A DNA stretch of 64,000 nt, taken from assembly GCF_900659635.1 (NCBI RefSeq), contig NZ_CAACVB010000013.1:1-64000 (forward strand), in the 5' to 3' direction. A model generated the notes under the pieces. It was not told where the DNA came from, ran no database searches, and was given only the letters and a program-made list of their open reading frames with translations. A program made the position numbers and the translations under genes. Of this stretch, positions 46,385-55,323 are shown in pieces (positions within the stretch are counted from its first letter, which is position 1; every line of letters begins with the position of its first letter). Source of the stretch: Actinomadura roseirufa (lineage in GTDB: Bacteria > Actinomycetota > Actinomycetes > Streptosporangiales > Streptosporangiaceae).

Positions 46385-46880
46385 CTAGGCGCTCAAGATC
46401 GAAACCGGGGACTGGACCCGCCTCTGAGCACCCTCCAGGAATCCGTGCAGAACGGGAATCGGCGAGCCGACGCTGAGCCGGAGCCGTTCCTGTAGCGAGA
46501 TCTCCCAGCGTTTCTGGGGCTTGGCCTTGAGATCGTCTCGCATGCTGTCCGAGACGTGGGCGTACACGCCGCGGATGCCGGGCACGGTGTGACCCATACG
46601 TTCGGCCTGGAGCACCTCTGGCACCGCGTCCTCCAGCATCCAGGTCTTGTGGCTGTGCCGCAGTCCGTGCGGCGTGAGCCCCTCGATGAGAGGCAACCAC
46701 ACCGACGGAGAATGTTCTTCGGTCACCACCCGGATCCCCTTCCCCCTGGGCGGCAGGAACGACTGCCCGGAGACGGCGTCGGGCCAAGGCGGAACCGGCG
46801 TCCCCGGCCATGCCGTCGTGTCCACCAGGACGCGCTTTCCGGTCTGCCGGGTGCCTTTGGGGTGGCTATGACGTTCACGC
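46385..46880 (-). pseudogene. C-terminal remnant of a second tyrosine integrase
   Basis: About 165 residues of a phage-type integrase catalytic domain are readable: LTPHGLRHSHKTWMLED with the box II Arg-His pair, ERMGHTVPGIRGVYAHVS with the catalytic Tyr, and a basic tail ending at 46385. The first Arg box and N-terminal domains are missing. It differs clearly from the 37836-39092 integrase. Lying just outside attR it suggests an older element that used the same tRNA or neighbourhood. Confidence 0.7.
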
Positions 46881-47093
46881 TTGGCCCCGGGGTGACGTCC
46901 TCGGGTGGTTCCACCTCGGCGGATGGCGGACGTCCCGAAATGGCCCCACGTCGTCACTGCGGATCGGTGTCCGCCTAGCTCGGAGGTGGGGCCGTTTCTG
47001 GCCGTCATCGACGGTGTCTGTTTCGCGGTGGGCCACCGGAAGACGTCCTGGTGGAGCCGGTTCGCAACGTCGTAGCCACCACACCTGGGCCGC

Positions 47094-47257
47094 GTTGCGA
47101 ACTCTCCAGGGATGATGAGCGACCGGGCGATGCCGGTCGGGAGGACAACGGCCAGGAGGAGTTGCGAGCCCTCCAGGGATGATGAGCGACCTCTGCCTCG
47201 CTGCCCGCCCCATCCCCCCGGGCGCCCGTTGCGAACCCTCGTAGGAGGGTGAGCGAT
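47094..47257. CRISPR. short CRISPR-like array: three 30-bp repeats, two 37-bp spacers
   Basis: Repeats lie at 47094-47123, 47161-47190 and 47228-47257, exactly 67 bases apart. Each begins GTTGCGA and ends TGAGCGA plus C or T. The first two differ at two positions; the third differs from the first at seven, mainly in its centre, as expected for a terminal degenerate repeat, and forms a CCCTC/GAGGG hairpin. Spacers 47124-47160 and 47191-47227 are both 37 bases and unrelated. No cas gene is in the window. An inverted GTTCGCAAC (47060-47068) stands upstream. Confidence 0.65.
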
Positions 47258-47336
47258 CCGTCCTCGTGAACAGCGCCGTCCGCCAGCGGTGAACACCGGC
47301 TCGACCAGGCCCGACGGGTCACTACTGTCCGCTCTC

Positions 47337-48062
47337 ATGACGACGGTTACAACGCGTACGGTCGATTACCCGGCCGACGGCCTGACAATGATCGGCCACC
47401 TCGCCCTCCCCGCCGGTGTCGAGCGCCGGCCCGCAGTCCTGATCGGGCCCGAGGGGCTGGGGCTCAGCGACGTCGAGCGCCGCCGGGCCGAAGCCCTGGC
47501 CGAACTGGGATACGTGGCACTGGCCTTCGACATCCACGGCGGGCGCTATCTGGCCGACCCCGAAGAGATGCTGGCCCGCTGCATGCCGCTGCTCGCCGAC
47601 CCCGACCGGATGCGCGACATCGGCCACGCGGCGCTCGAGGTGTTGCGCGCTGAACCACGGTCCGACCCCGACCGGATCGCTGCCATCGGTTACGGCACCG
47701 GAGGCGCGATCGCGCTGGAACTGGGACGCGACGGCGCCGACCTGCGCGCGATCGGAACGGTCAACGCCGTGACCACGGGCCGACCGGGCGAGGCGGCGCG
47801 CATCGGCTGCCCGGTGTGGGCCGGAGTCGGATCCCAAGATCCGATCATGCCGCCCGCACAGCGAGACGCCTTCACCGCCGAGATGCAGGCCGCGGGCGTC
47901 GACTGGCGCCTGGTGGTCTACGGCGGCGCCCTGCACGCCTTCCACCACCCACCGGTCGACCATGCCGCGGTCCCCGGCGTCGGCCACCACCCACAACACG
48001 CCCAGCGAGCCTGGCACGACATCATCAACCTGCTCGCCGAATGCCTACCCGTGCCGGAGTGA
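47337..48062 (+). CDS. dienelactone hydrolase-family alpha/beta hydrolase
   Basis: The 241-residue protein has the DLH fold: LIGPEGLGLSDVERRRAEALAELGYVALAFD near the start, an acidic residue in GSQDPIMPP and the His in GALHAFHHP (about 204). The nucleophile elbow reads GYGTGG where active members have G-x-C/S-x-G-G, so the nucleophile position is Gly. It may use a different chemistry or be inactive. A -10 element TACTGT (47323-47328) with a TCGACC (47301-47306) upstream ends eight bases before ATG 47337, so the mRNA is nearly leaderless. It is the one intact-looking gene in the decayed island. Confidence 0.75.
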   Translation: MTTVTTRTVDYPADGLTMIGHLALPAGVERRPAVLIGPEGLGLSDVERRRAEALAELGYVALAFDIHGGRYLADPEEMLARCMPLLADPDRMRDIGHAALEVLRAEPRSDPDRIAAIGYGTGGAIALELGRDGADLRAIGTVNAVTTGRPGEAARIGCPVWAGVGSQDPIMPPAQRDAFTAEMQAAGVDWRLVVYGGALHAFHHPPVDHAAVPGVGHHPQHAQRAWHDIINLLAECLPVPE

Positions 48063-48224
48063 TCTACATCAGAGCGCAAGCCGACCATGATTGTTCTCAC
48101 CGATAACGGCTGTACTGGTGCACCGAGGCCGATGATGTGGGTGAGCTCGCCCATCCCCAGCAGCCTGGTGGCCTGGGGTGGGACGGAGGTTGCGGCGACG
48201 CCGGCGTTGTCTGTCACGGGGGTC

Positions 48225-48384
48225 TCATTCCTCGTCGTCGGGTGCGTCGGGGTCGCGCAGGTCGCGGATGGCGCCGGGTGCCAGATCCGGCAGGAGGGAG
48301 TTGCAGGCGCCGTGCACGCCGAGGTGCTTGCGCACGAACGGGCTGAGTCGGGCCATGTTCTCGTCTCGGACTGGGTACCCCTGG
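48225..48384 (-). pseudogene. C-terminal remnant of a Tn3-family transposase
   Basis: About 52 residues (QGYPVRDENMARLSPFVRKHLG, then a drifted LLPDLAPGAIRDLRDPDAPDDEE) match the conserved C-terminal end of Tn3-type DDE transposases. The preceding residues do not, so the rest is lost. It shows past Tn3-type transposition into this island. Confidence 0.65.
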
Positions 48385-48644
48385 GCCTTGGGCTGGCGGA
48401 CGGCATGCCCCGCAACGTAGGGCGGACCACCGCACAAGCGAACCGTTACAGGACCGAACCATCGGCGACACGACTCACATCGGACCGGTAGACGGCGATA
48501 ACACCACCCGAACCGGCTCGCTATCGCCGTGGACCGTTCGGTTGCTGCTCAGGGGCGGCCGCCCAGCGGGACGCCCTGGACCGAGGCGGGGGAGAGCCTT
48601 ATCCCTGCTTGCGGGTGCTCCGGCCCATGGGGGGCTTGGCCGGG

Positions 48645-49044
48645 TCAGGGCAGGGACTCGACCTGCAGGCCGGGAATGAGGACGCGTAGCTGGGGAGCGC
48701 GGTCGGTGACGATCGGCCAGTCGCGGTCGGCGTCGATGACCGCGACATGCGTGCAGGCGATGTCCAGCGGACCGGTGCGGTGGTCGGCGCGTGCCGATCT
48801 CGCCGATCGCGGCGGCCGCTGGAAGGTCGAGGGAAAAGCTCAGGGTCATGCTTTGCTCGCACGGCGTGGCGAGGGTGAGGCGTCCTCGGGCCGGGACCTG
48901 TACCCATGCCGAGGCGGGCGCGGTGACGGGGACGGCCGGCGGGGTGATCTGTTCCAGGGCGATGGTGACCAGGGCGCGGGTGTAGCGGGTGCGGGTGGTG
49001 GCGACGTCGACGAGGGCGGCCACGTCCAGGACACGGCCCTTCAC
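48645..49044 (-). pseudogene. PIN-domain (VapC-like) gene with one frameshift
   Basis: From GTG 49044 the frame reads VKGRVLDVAALVDVATTRTRYTRALVTIALEQ, then a VQVPARGRLTLA segment and an IGEIGT, and near 48790 must shift by one base to continue ADHRTGPLDIACTHVAVIDADRDWPIVTDRAPQL and end VESLP at 48645. The whole, about 133 residues, looks like a small PIN-domain protein: Asp near the start, IACTHVAVI and DWPIVTDRAPQL near the end. PIN toxins are RNases. The family call is from pattern only. Confidence 0.45.
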
Positions 49045-49891
49045 CGCGGCGTCACGCCGATCGCAGGTGCACGCCGTACTTGGCGGCGAGCTCGCCGTCG
49101 ACCTCGGCCGGCAGCCCGGCGTCACCTTCGCGCGGCGACAGGCCCCAGGCCCGCCGGGCCCAGGCGTCCGCGCGGCGCTGCGCCTCCTGCGCGGACTTGC
49201 GCGCCGGGTGCCGGTGCCGTGTGCTGGTCGCTCTCCCGCAGATCCAGCAGCCGCTGGCGTCCCTCGGCCGGGGACCACTGGCCGGGCGCCCACGCAGGAC
49301 GCCCCGCTCCCGGCCGTGGGCCGGGTTCGCAGGCGGCTCGGCCGTGGCGGTGATCAGGGCGTGCGCTGCGGCCGCTCGCTATCGGGAGCCGCGGCCAGAA
49401 CCTTGTCCCCTCCGATCGCAGCAGCATCTCCCGGCGCTCGGCCAGCACGACCGGGAACGGCACGCCCGTTCGCTGCCGGGCGACCTCACCGGGAGCGATC
49501 TGCGTCCAGTAGGTTTCCTCGGCATCCAGCCGCGCCGCCCGCAGGCCGTCCAGCAGCGACGCGGCCTGCCCGGCCGGGACCACCAGGCGCACCGGCTCGT
49601 CGTCCTCTAGGCCCATCCGCGTCGTGACCATCCCGCTGCGATGGCCGGCCTCCATCGTCTCCACGACCACATGACGCCGTCGTGAGCCCGCACAGTCTGT
49701 GGCAGCGGGGCGCCACTCGGCCCCACCGCGCCGTGCCCGGTTCCTTGCCGCCCTTGCCCATCGCTGTGCCCTTCCCCTGGGCTGCCGTGCAGGTGAACAG
49801 CATCCAGCCGGACCATGTTCAGGGCCGACGAAACGCGGCGTCGTCCCGGCGGACCGACCGCGTCCCACGGGCCGACCGTGCCCGCCGCCGG
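49045..49891. other. decayed region with minus-strand coding fragments, unidentified
   Basis: The minus strand has coding-like fragments in shifting frames: LEDDEPVRLVVPAGQAASLL and EETYWTQIAPGEVARQRTG (about 49440-49620), and a piece ending AKYGVHLRSA just before the PIN remnant. They could be one or two broken genes. I cannot assign a family, and none has an intact frame with a ribosome site. Confidence 0.4.
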
Positions 49892-50076
49892 TCACGTGGC
49901 CCCCTCGGTCACCTCCACGCCCGAGGCGGCGGCCGCGGCGTCAGTGTCGGCCAGGGCCCGTACAGCGAGGCGACCGAGGGCCGCTTGCCCGTGTTCTTCC
50001 CCGCGGAGACCTTCAGCTCGGCCACGATCTGCGGAACCGGGACGCCCTGGTGCGCAGCGCCACGGCGGGTCCTCTT
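49892..50076 (-). pseudogene. tail of a recombinase-like protein with C-terminal helix-turn-helix
   Basis: The minus strand reads GVPVPQIVAELKVSAGKN, then GKRPSVASLY, and after a one-base shift ALADTDAAAASGVEVTEGAT to a stop at 49892. The segment resembles the C-terminal helix-turn-helix of serine recombinase or resolvase proteins (PxIAxKL...SxASxYRAL). The N-terminal catalytic part is not recognisable upstream. Confidence 0.4.
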
Positions 50077-50656
50077 TTTCCCTCTACCGCCTCTCTCACG
50101 GGGGCCTACCGGGGGTCTACCTCGGTAGAGGGACCCGGACCCGGCGTCCGCGCGCTTGTTGGCCGTCTGGTTGCCGCCGGGGAGCCGCCGTAGACGCTGT
50201 CTTCGTTGTCGACCCACGCGTCGCGGCGGGCGGTGAACACCTCTGCCATGGGTCGTGCCCGCCGCCGGTGGACGGTTTCCCGGAGATCTGCTGGCGTTGT
50301 TGTTGCTGGGCGTCGTATTCGGCGCAGCGCTGGTTCTGCGGTGCCGTCACGGTTCTGGCCGCGGAGTTGGTGGGCGGCTGTTCTGCGCACGGCTGTTGTT
50401 GTCTCTGCTCTTGCCTCGGGGTTTGGTGGACGCCGCTCATCGTTTCGGCACGCCCGCAATGGCTGCCGCTTTCTGTCGAAATTTGCCCAGGGAACCATTG
50501 TGCCGCCCTTATTCGGCTGGATGGCGATCGTTAACCCTCTCGAAATCGTCATGACCTCAAACACTTCCTTCTGGCCGAAGTGGGTCAGTCATCCATGTTG
50601 ATCACTCTTCCGGGCTGGCCGATGATCACCAAGGCAGGTAATCGAGAGGGGAGTCA

Positions 50657-51567
50657 ATGACGAGAATTTCATGGCGAGTTACAAGGAGCGCAGAGCGGAC
50701 CGACATGGTGCAAGGACGGCAACGTCCGAGCACTGGATCTCTCGCGGAAGTTCAGTATCGCAAACTGTGATATGCGAGGCCGGACGATCAAGGCCCGCGG
50801 TGGTGGAGGGGTGGTCGTGCCGTCGACCGACTCAAAGGTCACGATGGACGTACTCGCCACCACGGGATCCACAAGCCTGGCGTTCCCCGCCTCTACCGAC
50901 GTCGGCTCCCACCGACCCCGTAATTCCCGCCTGAACGGACATCGCGCACCAAGGCGATTGCCCGCTCGCCGACCTGAGTATCGACTGGCTCTACTACCCG
51001 GGAACCTGGAAAGATACCGGCCTCATCGAAGGAGCAGCCCAGGCAGCCCTGCGAAGCGGAGCCTGGGCCAACTCCGTGGGCTATACCGACTGCATACCCC
51101 GCGATGATCGATTCGCCACCAAGTCGAACTTTGTTCTGGGGGACGGCGGTTCCGGCCAGGAGACGGGCACAACGAAGAGCAAGCCCAACATCAAAGCGGA
51201 CGCCACCTGCGCGAACCGGGATGGATTCAACGTGTGGGGCTGGATTCCGATGCCGCAGTCCGCAGGCACACTTGGAGTCACCTGCAGTTGGTCGGAAGGG
51301 AAATACATCAGGGAGGCCGACATCGCCATGCGGTCTGACACTATCAAGTGGTGGGATGTTTGGAACCATCCGACCACATGCAGCGCGGCATACGACCCGA
51401 TAAGCGTGGCCACGCACGAGGTCGGGCATTTCCTCGGCCTCGAACACGTGACAGACCCATCCCATGAGGAACTCACGATGTACCCCTACACCTACCCATG
51501 CGACAAGAGAGGGGAAACGTGCGGCCAAGGCAATTGCGACGGGCTGATGCACCTCTACCCAAGGTAA
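50657..51567 (+). pseudogene. matrixin-like zinc metalloprotease, N-terminal part frameshifted
   Basis: The last 210 residues (from about 50935) are in one frame and carry the metzincin zinc motif HEVGHFLGLEH and a Met in LTMYPY as the Met-turn, with six Cys spread as in a secreted protein. The preceding part is coding-like in other frames: WCKDGNVRALDLSRKFSIANCDMRG (from about 50706) up to about 50925. A start with a GAGGGGAG site exists at 50657, but the frame must shift twice to reach the protease domain, and no signal peptide is intact. It is therefore probably dead, unless GTG 51076 gives a truncated, non-secreted form. Confidence 0.65.
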
Positions 51568-51619
51568 CTGCGGCACGTGGTGTGGTGCCCGGCGAATAGC
51601 GGCACCACACTACTGGAGG

Positions 51620-51793
51620 TTAGCTCCGATCCGGAGTAGGCGTATCCGCGCACCAATAGTTCTTCTGGTTCGGCGCAGGAGCCTTGCAAGCGCGCTCACT
51701 TTCTCCCTGTTGCTCCCCACACGCAAGTAGGAACCAAAGTAGAGGCGTCATCACGATGAAGGCGGCTGCAATACGCGAGCGCGACAATGACAC
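51620..51793 (-). CDS. possible small lipoprotein
   Basis: From GTG 51793 the 57 residues read as a lipoprotein signal (basic SLSRSR, hydrophobic IAAAFIVMTPLLWFL, lipobox LLAC with Cys near 25), followed by about 30 polar residues with two more Cys. Codon use is less GC-rich than in host genes, as in the neighbouring protease remnant. Longer starts are possible up to 51991. No family is recognised and no ribosome site is strong. Confidence 0.35.
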   Translation of the reverse strand: MSLSRSRIAAAFIVMTPLLWFLLACGEQQGESERACKAPAPNQKNYWCADTPTPDRS

Positions 51794-52085
51794 AACATCA
51801 CTCCACTGTGTTCTCTGTCCGGGACACCGAGCATCCACTGTGACTACCATCGCGGTTTCCCGTGGAGGGCCCGCACCTCGTCTAGGCGATGTCGTCTTCT
51901 TCCGAAAGACGAGACGTGTCCAATGGGCTCCAGGGTCGAAGTCTCGACTGAGAAATCCCGGCAAGATCATACGGGATACGGTTACGGACACGGAAGGTCG
52001 CCGAACTAACCAGGGTTAATTGGCCATAGCTGTTGGGTGAGTGGACGGGCCGGTGGTGTGGCCAGATACCCCCCAGGGCTGCGGG

Positions 52086-52660
52086 ATGACCGACGCGGGC
52101 CGCCGGAGACGTGAGCAGGTGCGGATGCAGGCCGCACGGTGGTTCGGTGAGGGCCGGCGCAATGCGTGGATCGCTGCGGAGTTGCGGGTGGGGCTGCGGC
52201 AGGTGGAGAAGTGGCGCCAGGCCTGGCGGCAGGGCGGAGCCGGGGCGCTGCGTTCCAAGGGCCCGCACCGGCGGCAGCGCCTGGACGATGCGATGGTCGC
52301 GCGGCTGGAGGCGGAGCTGAACCGCGGCCCGGCCGCGCACGGGTACGCCGATGACCAGCGGTGGACCCTGGGACGTATGGCCGCGCTGATCGGTGAGCTG
52401 TTCGCCGTCGATTGCACCCTGCTGGGGGGCTGCGGCGTAACGGCTGGTCGGTGCAGGTTCCCGGACGCCGGGCGGTCGAGCGTGACGACCAGGCCGTCCA
52501 AGTGTGGAAAGAGCGGGTGTGGCCGCAGGTGGAACCATCGCGGGCGACCTGGGCGCCTGGATCTGTTTCGAGGGCGAGACCGGTCAAGGGCTCAAGCCGC
52601 CCCGGGGGCTCCTGGAGCCGGCGGGGACGGCGTCCGCGGGTGAGGGTGCACGGCGGTGAC
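52086..52660 (+). pseudogene. IS630-family transposase, frameshifted and 3'-truncated
   Basis: From ATG 52086 an IS630-type N-terminal helix-turn-helix is readable (AARWFGEGRRNAWIAAELRV, RQVEKWRQAWRQGG, then YADDQRWTLGRMAALIGELF). Around 52425 the frame shifts to RNGWSVQVPGRRAVERDDQAVQVWKE, and later to another with GDLGAWICFEGETGQGLKPP, where the first catalytic Asp should be (here Gly in FEGETG against FEDE-type). It is cut near 52660-52690 where IS5-like sequence begins. Confidence 0.75.
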
Positions 52661-52695
52661 CATGGCAGCCGGGTCGATCGTCGAGATGGACCAGA

Positions 52696-52950
52696 CGCCA
52701 GTTGATCGACGGGGTCCGGTGGCGGCTGTGGGTCGGGGCTCCGTGGTGTGATGTTCCCGAGTTCTGCGGGTCCTGGCAGGCGGTCTACGGCCTGTTTCGC
52801 CGCTGGCAGAAGTCGAGTGCGGCATCAACCTCCTCAAACACCACCGGGCCCTGGCCGCCCGCTTCGACAAGCTCACCGTCCGCTACCAGGCCAGGGTTCA
52901 CATGGCCGCCATCAACGCCTGGGTCCACACATTTCGCAACACAACCTAGG
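52696..52950 (+). pseudogene. IS5-family transposase with internal deletion
   Basis: The N-terminal segment RQLIDGVRWRLWVGAPWCDVPE and VYGLFRRWQK (52696-52812) is followed directly, in another frame, by the C-terminal segment VECGINLLKHHRALAARFDKL, VRYQARVHMAAINAWV and a stop at 52950. The central part with the catalytic residues, several hundred bases, is deleted. It also cuts the IS630 remnant on its left. Confidence 0.7.
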
Positions 52951-53192
52951 GCGATGCCGTTCGGTGCGGGATCCACCCATGCGAGCCCGACGCCCAGGAT
53001 GTTATGGGCCCAGAACGCTGGATTCCAGTCGCCAATGCGTTCCAGGGCCAGGGCTTCCAGAAAGGACTGCGGCGGTCTCGCGACCGGGATGGCGCTGTGC
53101 TCGCGGCCGTCGCGGCGCACCGAGTTCAATGCGTGCTGGTGGGCCTGGCCGGTGTAGCGGACGCGGCGTCGAGCCAGTTCGTCCTTGGGCAT
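52951..53192 (-). pseudogene. 5' part of an unidentified gene cut by the IS5 remnant
   Basis: From ATG 53192, with GGAG about eight bases upstream, 80 residues are coding-like (MPKDELARRRVRYTGQAHQH, then ALALERIGDWNPAFWAHNIL). The frame then runs into the antisense of the IS5 C-terminus, so the original 3' part is lost. I do not recognise the family. Confidence 0.45.
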
Positions 53193-53748
53193 GACGTCTC
53201 CGAATCATGCGCCGCCCGGCCGGCGCTGTTCGAAGAGCCGAGGATGAGGCATGTTTTTCAGGCATTGGCCGACGATCACGCGGCCGGGGTTGTGAGGCCC
53301 CTCACGCGGCCTTCGCAGGGAAGGCCGGGGACGGCGCCCGCAACGCTGGGAGGCATCTCCGCTGGACACGATCGCCCCGCGTACGGTGTGACGTCATGCT
53401 GATCCGCCGGGCTTTGCTGAACCCGGTACTGATGTTGGCCGCCCCAGGGTGGTCCACGCCCCAGTGCTGCCTCGGAGCGAGGCCTGATGCGTCATGAGTT
53501 GGACTCTCCGTTGTCGCGGCGCGACGAACGCGGCCTTCCCAGGAACATCGCACCGCCCTCGGCTCGGACCTGACGCCGCGATCGCTCCACCCACACCGCG
53601 ACCGCCAGGCCTCCGCCGGCCAGGGGCAGCAAGCACACCGGGTAGTGGACCGGCCCGCAGTTCCGGCTGCGGATAGAGCCCCGGAGCCGGGTAGTGCCGG
53701 TCGCAGATGCGATCGGCACTACCCGGCTCGCGAGCCTGGCTCGTAGTG
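53193..53748. other. right edge of the decayed island, no gene seen
   Basis: About 550 bases up to the alkaline phosphatase stop have only short or antisense-like frames. The last part contains the phosphatase terminator hairpin. I see no coding sequence that I can support. Confidence 0.5.
53684..53729 (-). terminator. terminator of the alkaline phosphatase gene
   Basis: A 16-bp perfect stem (53684-53699 with 53714-53729) continues inward for about six more pairs, so almost the whole 46 bases are paired. It lies 20 bases after the phosphatase stop codon. Confidence 0.8.
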
Positions 53749-55104
53749 CTACTGGCCGAGTGCCCGGCGCAGCGTGCGGAACAGGTCGGTCTGGTCGGTG
53801 ACACCGACCACGTTGGCGGCCTGGGGCCCCTGGGCCGCGATCCGGACCTGGGTGCCGGTGTGCTCCTGCGACTGGCCGGGGGTGTTGGTCGCGTAGTTGA
53901 TCTGCATCGGGGCGCCGTCCGCCGTGATCAGCGTCGCGGTCTGCCCCGGGCTCTTGGCCTCGAGCGGGATGATCTGGCTGGTGTGGCCGTGGTCGGCGCT
54001 GACCACCACGAGGGTGTCGCGGTGGGTCCGGGCGTAGTCGAGGGACGCCTTGACGGCCTTGTCGAACTCCGCCGTCTCGCCGATCTGGCCGCACGGGTCG
54101 GCGGCGTGGTCGCGCTTGTCGATCGAGGCGCCTTCGATCTGCAGGAAGAAGCCCCGCTTGGACTTCTTGGTCTGAGCGCCGAGCAATCCGAGGGCCTTGT
54201 CGGCCATGTCGCTCAGGTGCGGACCGCTGAACGAGGCGTTGGGCGCGCACTTGGCCGGGTCGGTGCCACCGACCTTGGCCGCGGGCCCCGTCCACTCCTG
54301 CGGCATGTTGCCGTCGGCGAACAGGCCGAGCAGCTTCTGGCCGGGCTTGGCCGAGCGCAGCCCGGAGGCGTCGGTGACGACGTTGTAACCGGCGGCCTGG
54401 GCCTGATCGACGACCGTCTTGCCCTTGAAGGGGCCGCCCTTGATCGTCTGCACCCAGCGGGCCTTGCCACCGCCCAGGTAGAGGTCGGCGCCCGTCTGCA
54501 CCTGCTGCTCCGAGATGGAACCGATCCCGCCGTTGGCCTTGTCCTGCACAGGGCAGTTGGCCATGTCGGCCGGGCCCTGGCAGGTGCGGTCCGCCACGTG
54601 CGCGGCCAGCACCGCCGGTGTCGCGTCCCCCAGTTCGGCGGTCGTCACGTCACCGGTACGGAAACCCGCCTTCTTGGCGATCTCGAGGATCGTCGGAACC
54701 GGCTTGCCGTCCGGGGAGACCGAGATCGCGCCGTTGTAGGACTTGTGGCCGGTGGCCCAGCCGGTGCCGCTCGCGGCGGAGTCGGTCACGTAGTTCGGCA
54801 GCTTGGGGTTGTCCTTGTTGACGGCGTAGGTCGTGTACGCGCCCGTCAGCGGGAGGGTGTCCAGCGCCAGGCGCCCGGCCGCGCCCTTGGTGTAGTTGCG
54901 GGCGATGGTGATCTCCGAATCGCCCATGCCGTCACCGATCAGCAGGATGACGTTGCGCGCCTTCCCGCCGTGGATCGCCGAACGGACCGCACCGGTGTGA
55001 TCGCCGTTCGAGGCGAACGTGGGAAGGGCGGCCACGCCCAGCGCCCCGAGTAGAGCAACCGCGGAAACGGCCACCCGCCGAGTCGGTCGCCACGAAGAGG
55101 TCAT
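53749..55104 (-). CDS. secreted alkaline phosphatase (PhoA superfamily)
   Basis: The 451-residue protein has a signal peptide with an Arg pair (PTRRVAVSAVALL, possibly Tat), the metal motif LLIGDGMGDSEI (about 53-64), the nucleophile Ser in TDSAASGTGWATGHKS (about 108), a late SADHGHT (about 365) and EHTGTQV (about 412). It releases inorganic phosphate from phosphomonoesters outside the cell. The length is that of the PhoA family. A triplet of 11-base repeats like a PHO box lies 74-106 bases upstream of the ATG, which points to PhoP control under phosphate limitation. It is monocistronic and closed by a strong hairpin. Confidence 0.92.
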   Translation of the reverse strand: MTSSWRPTRRVAVSAVALLGALGVAALPTFASNGDHTGAVRSAIHGGKARNVILLIGDGMGDSEITIARNYTKGAAGRLALDTLPLTGAYTTYAVNKDNPKLPNYVTDSAASGTGWATGHKSYNGAISVSPDGKPVPTILEIAKKAGFRTGDVTTAELGDATPAVLAAHVADRTCQGPADMANCPVQDKANGGIGSISEQQVQTGADLYLGGGKARWVQTIKGGPFKGKTVVDQAQAAGYNVVTDASGLRSAKPGQKLLGLFADGNMPQEWTGPAAKVGGTDPAKCAPNASFSGPHLSDMADKALGLLGAQTKKSKRGFFLQIEGASIDKRDHAADPCGQIGETAEFDKAVKASLDYARTHRDTLVVVSADHGHTSQIIPLEAKSPGQTATLITADGAPMQINYATNTPGQSQEHTGTQVRIAAQGPQAANVVGVTDQTDLFRTLRRALGQ

Positions 55105-55177
55105 AGGTCGCTCCTGGAGTAAGGGTCTTCTGATACCGGGAAGGAGACCATCAGGCCCCGGATGACCCAGACCCCGT

Positions 55178-55210
55178 CGAGCGTGACGTGACGGTGAAAC
55201 CTCAGTGAAG
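55178..55210 (-). promoter_or_regulatory. PHO-box-like triplet upstream of the alkaline phosphatase
   Basis: On the minus strand three adjacent 11-base units read CTTCACTGAGG (55210-55200), TTTCACCGTCA (55199-55189) and CGTCACGCTCG (55188-55178). The period of 11 and the TTCAC core match the direct-repeat units that PhoP binds in Streptomyces. Confidence 0.6.
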
Positions 55211-55323
55211 GCGCAGGTGATACGCCTGGTGGCACGGCTGTTCGGAGGCGAGCGGCCGTGAGGCGAGGGAAGTGGGCGGGTCCGCGGTTGTACGGGGCGC
55301 CATTGTCGGTGCCGCGATGCCGA

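Noticed and set aside
48475-49353. Long frames on both strands across 48.5-49.4 kb
   Set aside because: They mix several frames of decayed genes. Only the PIN-like segment is coherent, and it needs a frameshift.
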